Origin: Chara braunii
Lineage: Eukaryota; Streptophyta; Charophyceae; Charales; Characeae
DNA length: 34,013 nt
Assembly (NCBI GenBank): GCA_003427395.1
Contig: BFEA01000342.1
Location: forward strand, 880,433-914,445
Direction of reading: 5' to 3'
A model generated the notes under the pieces. That model searched no databases and was not told where the DNA came from. It saw only the letters and a program-made list of their open reading frames with translations. The translations under genes were made by a program, and so were the position numbers. Position 1 is the stretch's first letter; every line of letters starts with the position of its first letter. Shown piece by piece: positions 9,838 to 19,395 of the stretch.

Positions 9838-10432
9838 TGGTGGCGGTTGCTACAGGGTAGAAGGATAGGGTTAGAGGGAATATAGCGGTGTAAGGAGGTT
9901 TTCAGCAAGAGGTTGGCCCTAGATCACTTGGGCTGTGTATATACGTGGGCATGGGAGTCAGGATAGCAGACTAGCCTATTGTGTGATTCCAATTCCATGT
10001 TTTAGTTAGCAGAATCCTAATTGTATACCGAGTGGGTTGGAAGACGTGTATACATATGTTTAGTGCATTGTGAAGTATATGTTGGATCATAAGAGGCTTC
10101 AGATCAGATTGGATAAGTGTCTCCCACGCTCTTGCGATTGCTCAAGGTAGAATAGCTAGAGCACGATCAAAGTATGAGAGTGGGCCTCGCGTGTATGTGG
10201 CTCGCTGAGGGAGACGGTCGAGAATGTGGCTTGGAACATAGTTTTGAGTGCATTTAGAGATCATGTGAGGGTGTGATCTTATTAGGAACACTGATTGGGT
10301 TTTGATTGTGGTACTTGTTCTTATTAGGCGTATACCTTCATCCTACGACTCAAGACAAGGTGATTGTGTTTTGAGGGTTGAGTTCATTTTTAGATATACC
10401 ACCCTGAGTTATGAAGGTGTACGCGCCCGTAC

Positions 10433-10496
10433 GTTTGTATATAGGAGCTGCTTTTGATTGGGTGGTTTGTATATAGGAGCTGCTTTTGATTGGGTG
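10433..10496 (+). repeat. Exact 32-bp tandem duplication
   Basis: The unit beginning GTTTGTATATAGGAGCTGC occurs twice back to back (10433-10464 and 10465-10496) with no mismatch. Identity amid otherwise decayed sequence suggests a recent slippage event or an assembly duplication. Confidence 0.9.
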
Positions 10497-12110
10497 GGTT
10501 TTGAGTTTAAGCTTCTTTGGACTCTATGACCTCGAGGATTGGTGTGAAAAATTCTCTTTTCCAGCGTTGCGCTGAGATATGAGAGCAGAATATGCAGAAC
10601 ATTCTGACTCGAGGCCCCTATAAATTTGTGATTGTTCAAGGCATGTTGGGGCTTGTGTTATGTGAGATATTTGGATGTGTTCTAGATTACTTGGATTCCT
10701 CTGATTTGATAGGTGCGATTACGCCCTAATTAGAGCGGTTTTAGCTTATCTCTGAGAAGGAAGGTCACGATTCTTGTGTGATACTGGTGCCATTTTGAGT
10801 TGAGATTGTTCAACTCTCAAGTGTACATATGTAATTCAAAACCATGATTGTTTGCTTTTGAGTTGGGATATTACACCCCTGAGTGTATATTGAATTGAGA
10901 TTTTACCTGAGACTACTTATATATGACGATCACAATCACTCTCACATGTGTGAATTTATCCTGATGTATGATGGTTTTGTGTTACAGATGTATGAGAAAC
11001 ATCTCGTGTATTAAGTATTTTGTGAATATTAATGGATGGGAAATGTCTACTCTTCGGTACGTGCGATCTGCCCATGAGCGGATAATAGGGTCGGGTATAA
11101 GAAGAGGGAGAGCAGTCTGTTTTTATAAAGGATGTGAGAATCCATAAGGGATTTATGAGCCTTTGAGACCTGAACGCCTATCATGCCAAATGTTTATTGT
11201 TGAGTTGTGATGAGGACCCGTAAGTTGGTCTCTCAGTTTGAGTTGTTTTATGGTTGAGACACTTCTAGTGGGAAGGTGGTCTTTTGTTTTTGAGACCCAT
11301 CTTCAGTGGAAGATGTTTTAAAAAGGTCATGTTAAAGTTCATCCTAGAGCGAGAGGGATGACTGTAAGACCTAATGAGTGAGACTTTTGCAAATGGAAGG
11401 CGGTTAAAAGATTTAATGGTACGGAAAGCTGATTTGAAACACGAAGTCTGACAAGGACCAAGTTTTTGTTTGGCCATTGGTGAAATTTTGGAGGTCGCAA
11501 GAGTGTTTTATTTGGTAGATGTTATTTAGATGTGGGACATTCTTGCTCTGACCAAGTTGGGAGGTCACGACCTTGAATCTGGCGGTGATTCTGTTTTGTG
11601 AAAGTGGAGAGGATGTCGTACTCTCTATGTTGTCCCACAGAGGGCTGGTAAATGCCTTTTATGTGTGACAGACCTCTGCGTAGTCCCCCAATAGGCCTGT
11701 ATTGTTGAGACACGCCATCTGGCCACTTGTGTTAATCTTAGGGCATTTGCAGGAAAGACCAAGCTAACGGTAAAGTTTAGCATCACTAGGGCGCAACCCC
11801 TAGTGTTGGTTGTTGCTCGGCATAACCCGAACAGCGGGCCCACGTCTCACCAAAGGAGTAAAGACTTAAAGGGTGTGGCCACCTAGGAGGGTTTTACTTC
11901 CCGCGGGATGGCGGAGGGATAAGAGTTTAGTCTTTTGAGTCTTTTGGAGTCATGATTGAATGCTTATCAGGAGAAAGTCTAACCTGTGAGGGCACTGCCG
12001 CTAAAATAACAACGCATTGGGCCATAAATCTGGCTCGATCAACCAGACTATGGTGGGCCAAGATGGAGACCTAGCCTTCTTGTACTAAACTGCAAGAAGA
12101 GTCTAAGAAA

Positions 12111-12166
12111 ATATATATATAGAGAGAGAGAGAGAGAGTTATATTTGACGATATATATATATATAT
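12111..12166. repeat. AT and AG microsatellites
   Basis: (AT)5 at 12111-12120 is followed by (AG)9 at 12121-12138, a short spacer, then (AT)8 at 12151-12166. These are simple repeats with no coding content. Confidence 0.9.
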
Positions 12167-12705
12167 TTGATTGTGAGAATTGTTGGGAGGAAGGCAAGAA
12201 TGCCTTACTCCCGAAGGTCTCGGTTAGGGCTCGCATCCCTAGTTATGGCCCTCCTTGCAGGTATCCTAGTCCCTTTAGACATCAGTCAAAAAGGAAAGTT
12301 ATATAATTTCATCCCGAGGGATCGATCGTAGTCGATAAGAATGTATATCCAATCTAAAATAATAAGTAAAAGAATCCAAACCATCATTAGATACATCCAA
12401 TAACATATACTGAAATAAAACCCGACCACCCTAGTCGAACTCCACAAAAAAATCATATAGCCGCCAACGAGGAGTTGGCTACCGACAATAACATCGATGC
12501 AACCGAGAAGGTAGTCGGACTGCCTCAGTTTTGACTTGATGAGATGCGCCGCCAAAGTTACTCATTCCACCTTACCACCGACCTAAAATTAGACATGCAC
12601 AGACCCTTCTCCACACATCTCAGTCTTCTTGGATGACTGGCTGCTTTGCGAATGATTCTTGATCGGGTGGATTACTTGAAGTGTTGCATGTCTTGCATGT
12701 CTTAC

Positions 12706-13233
12706 CCTCTAGGAAGTGGTCTGCGGTACTCCTCCTCCTCGCCCAAGCACGAAGCTCGGATCTTAGGAATCGGGTCGTCTCCATCGAATCGGCAAAGTAC
12801 CCCTCCGTAGAAACGGTCCACTTTGGGTCGATAACAGGGTCAACTCCTGAAGCAACGAACCCCTGCCCCGGATTCTNNNNNNNNNNNNNNNNNNNNNNNN
12901 NNNNNNNNNNNNNNNNNNNNNNNNNNNNNNNNNNNNNNNNNNNNNNNNNNNNNNNNNNNNNNNNNNNNNNNNNNNNNNNNNNNNNNNNNNNNNNNNNNNN
13001 NNNNNNNNNNNNNNNNNNNNNNNNNNNNNNNNNNNNNNNNNNNNNNNNNNNNNNNNNNNNNNNNNNNNNNNNNNNNNNNNNNNNNNNNNNNNNNNNNNNN
13101 NNNNNNNNNNNNNNNNNNNNNNNNNNNNNNNNNNNNCATCGAATCGGCAAAGTACCCCTCCGTAGAAACGGTCCACTTTGGGTCGATAACAGGGTCAACT
13201 CCTGAAGCAACGAACCCCTGCCCCGGATTCTTC
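12706..13233 (-). other. Possible minus-strand exon interrupted by an assembly gap
   Basis: On the minus strand, a pyrimidine tract ending TTTTCTCTCTAG (AG at 13234-13235) precedes an open frame. It reads KNPGQGFVASGVDPVIDP, continues through TEGYFADSMETTRFLRSELR, and ends at GAGG followed by GTAAG (GT at 12704-12705). A consensus acceptor, protein-like sequence and a consensus donor in the right order suggest a spliceosomal exon. The exon contains 260 N at 12877-13136 flanked by identical 95-bp copies. If the gap is an artefact, the exon would be about 173 bp. I do not recognise the protein, and adjacent exons were not found. Confidence 0.35.
12782..13231. repeat. Identical 95-bp sequences flanking a 260-N gap
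   Basis: Positions 12782-12876 and 13137-13231 are identical, each running from CATCGAATCGGC to CCGGATTCT and abutting the N run on either side. The likeliest reading is two contig ends that overlap but were scaffolded with an estimated gap. A true tandem repeat spanning the gap is the alternative. Confidence 0.9.
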
Positions 13234-14214
13234 CTAGAGAGAAAACGTGTCCACCGTGTGTAAATTTTAGTTGTTTTCAATTTTTGTTTTTGTTTTATAA
13301 GTTCAAGGTATCTTAGACGAGAAGAGTCGGAGGAGATTGAAAAAGAGAACCATTTAGACAGGTATAGGATGATAAGGTCATTTGGGATANAATGGGTCAA
13401 TCCNCGGGTATAGACTAAGTCTGATCATCTCCATCTTCATTATATTCATAAATTGTTTCACGGTACCCGTTTAAATTATTCACTTCAAAATACAAGTGCT
13501 TTTAACATTTGGATAGGCAAAAGGTAGAAACTGAACAGCCATTTTCCTAATCTCAATTAGGCATTAACCACTGTCCTTTGCAAGCATCCTTTTACCTACC
13601 TGCACATGACGCAAAGAAAACAAGTTCCCCTGTACAATCCCATGCTCAAGTCATACTTTTCCATTCGCATGCATGACTTGCACAACGTTCCTCTACCTTT
13701 TCTTTCGAACATTCAAAACAAACAAGGTCAAGCAAAGTGTGGGTTCACACAAATGTAAAAGGAAATCTGAGTCAATCAATTGACCTTGAGTGAAGTTTGA
13801 ATCGGCTCACTAAAAAAAGTCAAGTAATATCCCAATCGTATAAAAAGATAATCGTCGTTGAAGCCCAAAATATGCGGCCCACAATTCCACAACTTGTGGT
13901 CATTCCACTAAGTGACAGTCCGCCTCCTTGAATCACAGCGTCCGCACAAAACAACCATTAACTTCAAATTAATCCCAACTAATCCAAAGATGGTCCCACG
14001 TGGTTCCACACTCTCGCTTGCAACATCGGTTGGGTCCCAAACACCAATACCGCTCGCACCGTGCATCGCAAAAGAATAAAGGTGGCCCCAGGTGAAGCAA
14101 TGTCGTTGGTCCATGCACTACTGCGTGATCCCAAAATGGACCAGCAATGCTCATGCTACATCTAGACCACACCGGTTCACTCGAATAGTCGCCGTCAGAC
14201 TTGCATCGTTCCTC
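13234..14214. other. Region without recognisable features
   Basis: AT-rich to about 13850, then more mixed. Two ambiguous bases lie at 13390 and 13404. There is no credible ORF. The right end (from about 13970) may already contain very degenerate units of the 50-bp array that follows. Confidence 0.5.
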
Positions 14215-14720
14215 AAAAAAATAAACCGCGCTCCATGCCGCCACCGTACAATACTACTGCGACCGCAACTCAAAAAAACGGTTACCATCGTGCCGCTGAA
14301 CAGGCAACACCTCCCCTTGTCAATATTTACCGTTGCCACGCTGAAGAATCGGCAGCATAGGAACAAAACGTTAACGTCGACATGCTGGCAATCCGACAAT
14401 ATCACCCCTCAGAATTTCCTGCAATTGGTGGCCAGCGATCGGGCAGAATATACCCTCCAAATGAAAAAGTCGGCCGCACAGTCACTCTAGCAGCATCACC
14501 CTCTTTAAGGGAAAAAAAAAAAAAAAAAGTTGATGCAGTAGCACTTCAACAGCACAACCCCACTGAAAATGTTGTTGTCACACGTGCCGCCAAACGGAGA
14601 GCACCTCCCTCCACATAGAAAAATCAGGTGTTGTCGTGCGACCAAACAAACAACACCTCCTCTCATACTAAAATGAACCATTATTGCGCCGTTAAACGGA
14701 TAGCACTTCCCCGACACGTG
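14215..14720 (+). repeat. Degenerate tandem array with a period of about 50 bp
   Basis: Units start with an A-run and end with a block like CACCTCCC. Starts are visible near 14215, 14272, 14321, 14365, 14413, 14459, 14512, 14566, 14619 and 14670 (spacings 44-57, mostly 46-54). The middle of several units reads TGCCGCCAAACGGAGAGCAC or a close variant (TGCCGCTGAACAGGCAACAC, GCGCCGTTAAACGGATAGCAC). Units have diverged strongly, so the array is old. The open frames across it have no protein character. Confidence 0.6.
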
Positions 14721-14950
14721 TCGCTCGCCGCACAACCTAACCCCCGACGCAGCCTGCCAGCCGCAGCATCAACGAAGGGGTGGGGCAGTGAGCTCCCAAC
14801 CTCTGGCTATGGCTGCCCTTCCCCCACTCCATCTTTCTGCAGACCTCCGCCAACAGCACCACCGCTCACAATCTGATGGAGCTCATCTGCACTTGAAGAG
14901 CAAGTGAGCAGCATCACAACCTCAAGAACTGTGAGGCAAGTGTGGGTGCT

Positions 14951-15134
14951 GCTGGCTTTTATAGCCAGCTGAAGTGTTGTGGGCAACTGCTTGGCCCACA
15001 ACCCAAAAATCGGAGTTGGGTTGGGCCCTTGATCTGAACTCACGATCAAGGGCCAAAATCCTTGATGTTCCCTTAGGGGAACGAAGGTCTTCCAATCTCT
15101 GAAGCATCTGGCCTTCTCGTCAGGCCACATGCTT
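14951..15134. other. Run of five consecutive hairpins
   Basis: Five inverted repeats lie in 184 bp. (1) GCTGGCT/AGCCAGC at 14951-14969. (2) GTTGTGGGC/GCCCACAAC at 14976-15002. (3) GGCCCTTGATC/GATCAAGGGCC at 15024-15054, a perfect 11-bp stem with a 9-nt loop. (4) GTTCCC/GGGAAC at 15067-15082. (5) Arms 15102-15114 and 15122-15134, 13 bp with one C-C mismatch and a 7-nt loop. They do not overlap. Such density is unlikely by chance and suggests a structured RNA or a foldback-type element. No known family is recognised. Confidence 0.75.
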
Positions 15135-16160
15135 TAGGGAATGGTTGTACCCAGCCATTACCGAGCCTGTTCAAAAAACGAACAGACTCAGCCCCACTCA
15201 CACTCACACACATTCACATACTCACCTAGTCACTACCGCGGCGCCACATACCCGGTCGTTTCTCTTTTTTTTTTTCCCCTTCTCTTTATTTTTTTTTCTT
15301 TTCCTTTTTTTTTTTGTTTCCTACCTCCGTTTTCCCTGTAAGGGCAGTTCGCTGTTCAAAACGAACGGTCGCCCCTCTTCTTAGTCATTTCACAAAGTCG
15401 AACTAGAGGCAAGCTCAACAGGGTTTTTTTTTCCCCTTTTCCCCTCGCGCTCGAACCTAGGCGCCAATGATGCCAGGTTCGGGCGCTGTTGGTGATTGCA
15501 GCCCGTTTTCGAACGAGCAAGCACAGGTGGTGCTCCTCTTGAGAGCCGATATCGAAAGATAAAAAAGCAGCGTCGCTACGAACGTTCAGCTGCCACCAAC
15601 CAGTTATCCCTGTCGCAACCTTTCAATCACCTCTAGCTCCAAGTCCGGAAAGCGTTGAAGGATCAACAGATCATGTTCTCTTTACGCGCACATGTATCTT
15701 CCACTTGATTGTGGAAGCACACATGGTGCACTTTTTTCTTTCTTTTTCTTGGCCCCGTTGAGGGGCATTTAATTGTTGCACGAACGAACGACGCATCAAA
15801 AACAGGTAAGCACTAAAAAGAAGAAAAAGAAAACCAAAGAGAAAAAAATATCTAAAAACGAATCTGAGAAAAAAAAAGAAAAACGAACTTTCCCGCAATG
15901 GACTGGCTGCTCGTTAGAAACGGGCACCTGCTGTTGCTAATGGGGACTAAGTCCCAACCAGTTCTCTATGCGCCACCAAACGCTTCGTTTCTCTTCTTTC
16001 CTTTTTTTTTTTTTTTTTTAATCCACAACCCGTTTCGTCGTAACAAGCAGGCACTCGAGCAGCCCGTGAAAACAAATGGGGGATCTAAGGGGAAAATAAG
16101 AATTTAAAACAAAATTTGAGAAAAAGAATCTAAAGAAATCTTAAAAAACTCAAAGAAAAG
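15135..16160. repeat. Simple-sequence region: CA-rich and homopolymer T/A tracts
   Basis: A CACTCACACTCACACACA-like stretch (about 15193-15230) is followed by T-rich runs (15259-15320), more T/C tracts (15424-15445, 15725-15750), A-rich runs (15815-15890), a T18-type run (16002-16019) and A/G tracts (16080-16175). Repeated ACGAACG or TTCGAACG words occur between them. No gene is supported. Confidence 0.7.
15447..15486. other. Long hairpin near 15.46 kb
   Basis: The arm at 15447-15462 (GCGCTCGAACCTAGGC) pairs with the arm at 15472-15486 (GCCAGGTTCGGGCGC). There are about 15 bp with one mismatch and one bulge, around a 9-nt loop. The CGAACCT/AGGTTCG core resembles tRNA T-arm or PBS-like sequence. 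The spacing does not fit the 3' end of a tRNA, so no PBS is called. Confidence 0.7.
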
Positions 16161-16194
16161 AAAAGAAAAACTTACGTTTCATTCCGTTGGCTCT

Positions 16195-16290
16195 AAGCCA
16201 AGGTCAAGTTGGTCACATGTCTTACAACCACGTACATGTCAAAATATAGACTCGAGTTCGATCCCTGAAGGGATCAGTTTTTAGAGCAGT
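16195..16290 (+). mobile_element. Possible tRNA-derived SINE head
   Basis: An A-box-like AAGGTCAAGTTGGTCAC near 16200-16217 is followed about 50 bp later by GAGTTCGATCCC, a good match to the Pol III B box. GAAGGGATC and a T-run come after that. The spacing and order fit a tRNA-related promoter. No complete cloverleaf can be drawn, so this is more likely a SINE head or decayed tRNA than a working tRNA gene. Confidence 0.35.
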
Positions 16291-16589
16291 GCCATCTAGA
16301 TCACATACGGCGCGCGGTCGATCTCGCGATCGAAATCGACCGCGCCAGCTTCTTCTTCTAGTAATGGGGCTGCTCCATCAAAAGAAGCTACTCCAGCGGG
16401 ATGTTCTGCCTTCGATCTCCGCACCCTTGGGTGAAATTCCAATGTCGTATCCTACTAAGCTAGCTCCTACCACGGTGAGGTAGGAGCAACTCTTCCTTAT
16501 GAAGAGCTCCACCTTAGTGAAACGCCCATCTGCAGCACGACAGACCCTGCCTGCGCCGACCGTTTACCATGCTGGTTGCCCATCCGCTC

Positions 16590-16690
16590 GGACGCATGTG
16601 GAGCCTCACAGGATGGGATGTTGGACCTCTAACACCTAAGCCCGAGTTCAAGCCCCGACAAGGGCAATTCTTGAAACATATGACTCCAAA
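16590..16690 (+). mobile_element. Second possible SINE head
   Basis: CCCGAGTTCAAGCCCCGACAAGGGC at about 16640-16665 matches the B-box region of the preceding SINE-like sequence: GAGTTC, then CCC, a short spacer, GGG and then TTCTTG or TTTTTA. An A-box-like GGGATGTTGGACC lies upstream. This is a second, diverged member of the same class of sequence. Confidence is low because the A box is weak. Confidence 0.3.
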
Positions 16691-16739
16691 CCCCGTACCC
16701 TTCTGAGCCGCAGCAGTAGACACGACACAAACGCACTTT

Positions 16740-17065
16740 TTGGCATACCTACGCCCTGAATCGCGTGGCTTAACAGTCGCACGCCATTATTTTAGGTAGG
16801 ATAGGTCTTAAGCTTTAGCATTCCCACGACTGCGTGCCTCTGTGACCCTGCCAGACCCCGTGTATAAACGGTCACACCGCTGATTACCGCCATTACTCTC
16901 GAACGCCACAAGCGTCTGGACTAAGGTTCATAAAAGTTTGTCTCTCGGTCATAGGTTAGTCTGAATAAACTTTTGTCAAACATCCGTCTCACCACGGCCT
17001 TCAATTCAACGAAATAGTTGGACAACGTCCAACATTTAAAACATGAGCAGATACCCTTGTAATGG
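16740..17065 (-). repeat. Dispersed repeat E, copy 1 (inverted relative to copy 2)
   Basis: The reverse complement of this segment aligns with 24560-24880. Shared blocks include ACAAGGGTATCTGCTC, AAGTTTATTCAGAC followed by CTATGACCGAGAGA, and GAACCTTAGT followed by CGGACGCT- and AGTAATGGC-like sequence. Similarity weakens toward 16740. No coding capacity is seen. It could be an LTR or other element fragment. Confidence 0.65.
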
Positions 17066-17080
17066 TTTTTGCTCCAACAC

Positions 17081-17184
17081 CGTGAGCAGGGCGTGCCTTG
17101 TACACTGCTGAGGGTCGTGAGTAGGGTGTGCTTGGTTCACCGCGGAGGGTTGTGAGCAAGGTGTGCCTGGTACAGGGTCGGGAC
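17081..17184 (+). repeat. 35-bp tandem repeat, about 3 copies
   Basis: Units start at 17081, 17116 and 17151. Each begins CGTGAG or TGTGAG, followed by GTGTGC or GCGTGC and ending in GAGGGT (the third diverges at its end). The period is exactly 35 bp. It abuts repeat E. Just downstream, the minus strand reads TTGGTATCAGGCC (about 17200-17212), a weak match to an initiator-tRNA PBS. Confidence 0.85.
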
Positions 17185-17707
17185 ACTGAGCCCTTCGGCC
17201 TGATACCAAACCCCCGCCCAGTGTCCCCACTGGACCAAAACTGTATGGATGGTTAGTATAAAATAATTTTTTATCAGTTGTATTCTCATCCATTCTCACA
17301 GTAACTTGACGACGTCATTCTTACAGTGTTTCAGCGCTAATAGGCCCTTTTTGTCCATAGTTGCATTGGTATCTTTGCATGAGTCGTATAGTAGTTTTCC
17401 TTTTTCCCTCTTCTTCGATCTTAGTGCAACGTTTCCATGCTCACAAGGTAGCAAGCACCCGCTTTTCCTCTTTGTAGCGCAACATTTTTTTTCCACATGC
17501 TTTGCAGTATATCAGTATCAATCGACGGGTCTCCCTCTGTTGTGCGCTAGCTCACTGTGCACTAATTTTCCTTATTTATTGCACAATAGGTTTCATTTAC
17601 CATAGCAAAATTTTCTGTGAATAACCATTTTCTTTTCTACTGGGGTATTCTTCTTCTCTCACATTTCACTTGAAGGTAGCTTTCGTTAACACGCCTGAGG
17701 GTTGCAG

Positions 17708-18719
17708 AGGACAGGGAAGAGGAAGGGGTGGTAAGGGAAGGCAAGGCTCACGAAGAGCCGCTGCCTCACATTAGGTGCGAGTTTAGCTCTGAGGAGGAGG
17801 AGGTGCACGGCTATGGGCGCTTTTACTAGGCCATACTGGCGCCACTCCTACGCGAATGAACTCCATCCCTCACAAGAATGGAGTATTATCATAAAAGGTA
17901 CGGCGCGTTATGGCGCACCAAGCACTTCCTTTCCTCCATACACTTTCAGAGTGCCTTTCACACTCGAGGCTCGCGAAGAGTCGTTGCCACGTATTAGGCG
18001 CGAGTTTAGCTCTGTGGAGGAGGAGGAGGTGCACAACTATGGCGCTTTTACCAGGCTATACTCGCGCCAGTCCTACATTGGTTTGTACGAACGAACTCCA
18101 TCCCCCGCAAGAATGGAGTATTATCGAAGCGCGTTATGGCGCATCAAGCACTTCCTTTCCTCCATACACTTTCAGAGAGCCTTTCACACTCGAGGCTCGC
18201 GAAGAGTCGCTGCCACGTATTAGGCGCGAGTTTAGCTCTGAGGAGGAGGAGGTGCACGGCTATGGCGCTTTTACCAGGCTATACTCGCGCCACTCCTACG
18301 CTGGTTTGTACGAACGAACTCTATCCCCCGCAAGAATGGAGTATTATCATAAAAGGTACGAAGCGCGTTATGGCGCACCAAACACTTCCTTTCCTCCATA
18401 CACTTTTGGAGCGCCTTTCACACTCGAGGCTCGCGAAGAGTCGCTGCCACGTGTTAGGTGCGAGTCTAGCTCAGAGGAGGAGGAGGAGGTGCACGACTAT
18501 AGCGCTTTTACCAGACCATACTCCCGGCACTCCTACGCTGGTTTGTACGAATGAACTCCATCCCCCACAAGGATGGATTATTATCATAAAAGGTTTGAAG
18601 CGTGTTATGGCGCACCAACCACTTGCTTTTCTCCATACATTCCTAAAGTGTCCGCCACCCCAAGTACAACATTAGTGCCAATGACTTCGCCCTCAGTCCC
18701 ATGTGCTGCTACGTCTTAA
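17708..18719 (+). pseudogene. Decayed gene for a protein with about 78-residue internal repeats, unknown family
   Basis: Protein-like sequence runs through four tandem DNA repeats. A typical unit reads FTLEAREESLPRIRREFSSE, EEEVHGYGAFTRLYSRHSYA, GLYERTPSPARMEYYHKRYE, ARYGAPSTSFPPYTF. It is acidic in the EEEE part and rich in Tyr and Arg elsewhere. A possible acceptor (GTTGCAG, ending at 17707) precedes the frame. Breaks relative to the best unit are an extra G near 17815, 10- and 2-base deletions near 17850-17905 that compensate each other, and an 11-base deletion near 18125. TGA at 18552-18554 stands where other units have CGA. After the stop, the same frame gives a last partial repeat and a unique Ser/Thr/Pro tail to TAA at 18717-18719. 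Coding constraint in the past is inferred from frame conservation. No known domain is recognised. Confidence 0.55.
17737..18660 (+). repeat. Tandem repeat of 223-234 bp, about four copies
   Basis: The anchor GAGGCTCGCGAAGAG recurs (17966, 18192, 18426, with a variant near 17743), giving spacings of about 223, 226 and 234. The 234-bp unit is a multiple of three and the intact coding form. The shorter spacings are explained by the indels listed for the overlapping pseudogene. Copies share long identical blocks, so the duplications are relatively young. Confidence 0.92.
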
Positions 18720-19119
18720 TCTCAACTTGGAAAGTGCACTCTTTTTTGGGTTTTCTTTCTTCTCACTTTACTCCACATAGAATTCATGATTGTCTTTTAC
18801 ATCTTGTGCAAAAACGATAGTTTACGCTGAATTTTCTGATTTTCTTTTCTTGAGTTCAGTCCACATCATAATTCATAGCGTCCTTGGCTTGAGAGTCTGG
18901 ACACCTCGAGGCCGGGGATGCAGGTTCCTTGTGAACCAGGCCGCTCTGTCAGCCACCAAAATAATTTTAAGAAGGATCAAATCTCTTATCTCTTTTTTGA
19001 TTGACTTTGAGCTTTTGTCACTCTGAAATCTGATTCTTATCTGATCACTCTTCATGAAGATGTTATCTCATACCTCCCAACTGTTTCTCGGTTTCAAAAC
19101 ATCAATAGGAATAGGAGTA

Positions 19120-19395
19120 TACCAACCCTTTATTCTTTCTCTGGCTTAAGTTAAACCACTCTTCAGGGTCTCATGCAAGCAGGGGAGATACCAAACCCCA
19201 TGTTCTTTCTCTGGTCTGAGTAAGGCGGCTCCTCAACTTCTCCTACAATTGAAGGGGATACCAAAACCTTTTTTTCTTTCTTGTTCTGAGCGAGGCGGCT
19301 CCTTAACTTCTCAGATGATTGAAAGGTTTACCAAACCTCTTTTTTTCCCTTTGATATGAGAGTTCTGAGTGGCTCTGTACTTGAATCTGCAAAAC
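19120..19395 (+). repeat. 70-bp tandem repeat, four degenerate copies
   Basis: TACCAAACC-type starts occur at 19120, 19189, 19259 and 19329 (spacings 69, 70, 70). Each is followed by a T-rich block, TCTGAG and, in the middle units, GGCGGCTCCT then AACTTCTC. The unusually constant period despite substitutions suggests selection on spacing or simple absence of indels. No ORF spans it. Confidence 0.85.

Larger units (their letters stand above)
9838..12600. other. Long region without a recognisable gene
   Basis: After the stop at 9837 the sequence becomes AT-leaning with frequent stops in all frames. I see only small features: an exact 32-bp tandem duplication at 10433-10496, an 8-bp-stem hairpin at 11784-11805 (CACTAGGG/CCCTAGTG, 6-nt loop) and microsatellites at 12111-12166. 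It may be the untranslated or decayed remainder of the element carrying the ORF at 8824, but nothing shows this directly. Confidence 0.55.

Noticed and set aside
12620-13400. Long ORFs on both strands spanning the N run
   Set aside because: They consist mostly of unknown residues across 260 N. Only the short flanking segment on the minus strand has protein character.
14272-14720. Regular spacing suggesting a CRISPR-like array
   Set aside because: Units are degenerate along their whole length with no exact repeat/spacer division, and the context is eukaryotic.
15024-15134. Stem-loops resembling intrinsic bacterial terminators
   Set aside because: No T-run directly follows the stems, there is no upstream gene, and the surrounding DNA is eukaryotic retroelement sequence.
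15451-15480. PBS or tRNA T-arm at CGAACCTAGGCGCCA
   Set aside because: The T-loop would fall at the wrong distance from CCA. The similarity is explained by the hairpin.
17200-17212. Minus-strand TTGGTATCAGGCC as a PBS
   Set aside because: It is similar to the initiator-tRNA PBS, but the preceding bases do not end in CA and the match breaks after ten bases. Kept only as a remark.
18880-18945. tRNA- or SINE-like sequence with GGTTCCTTGTGAACC
   Set aside because: A small hairpin is present, but neither A nor B box is convincing.
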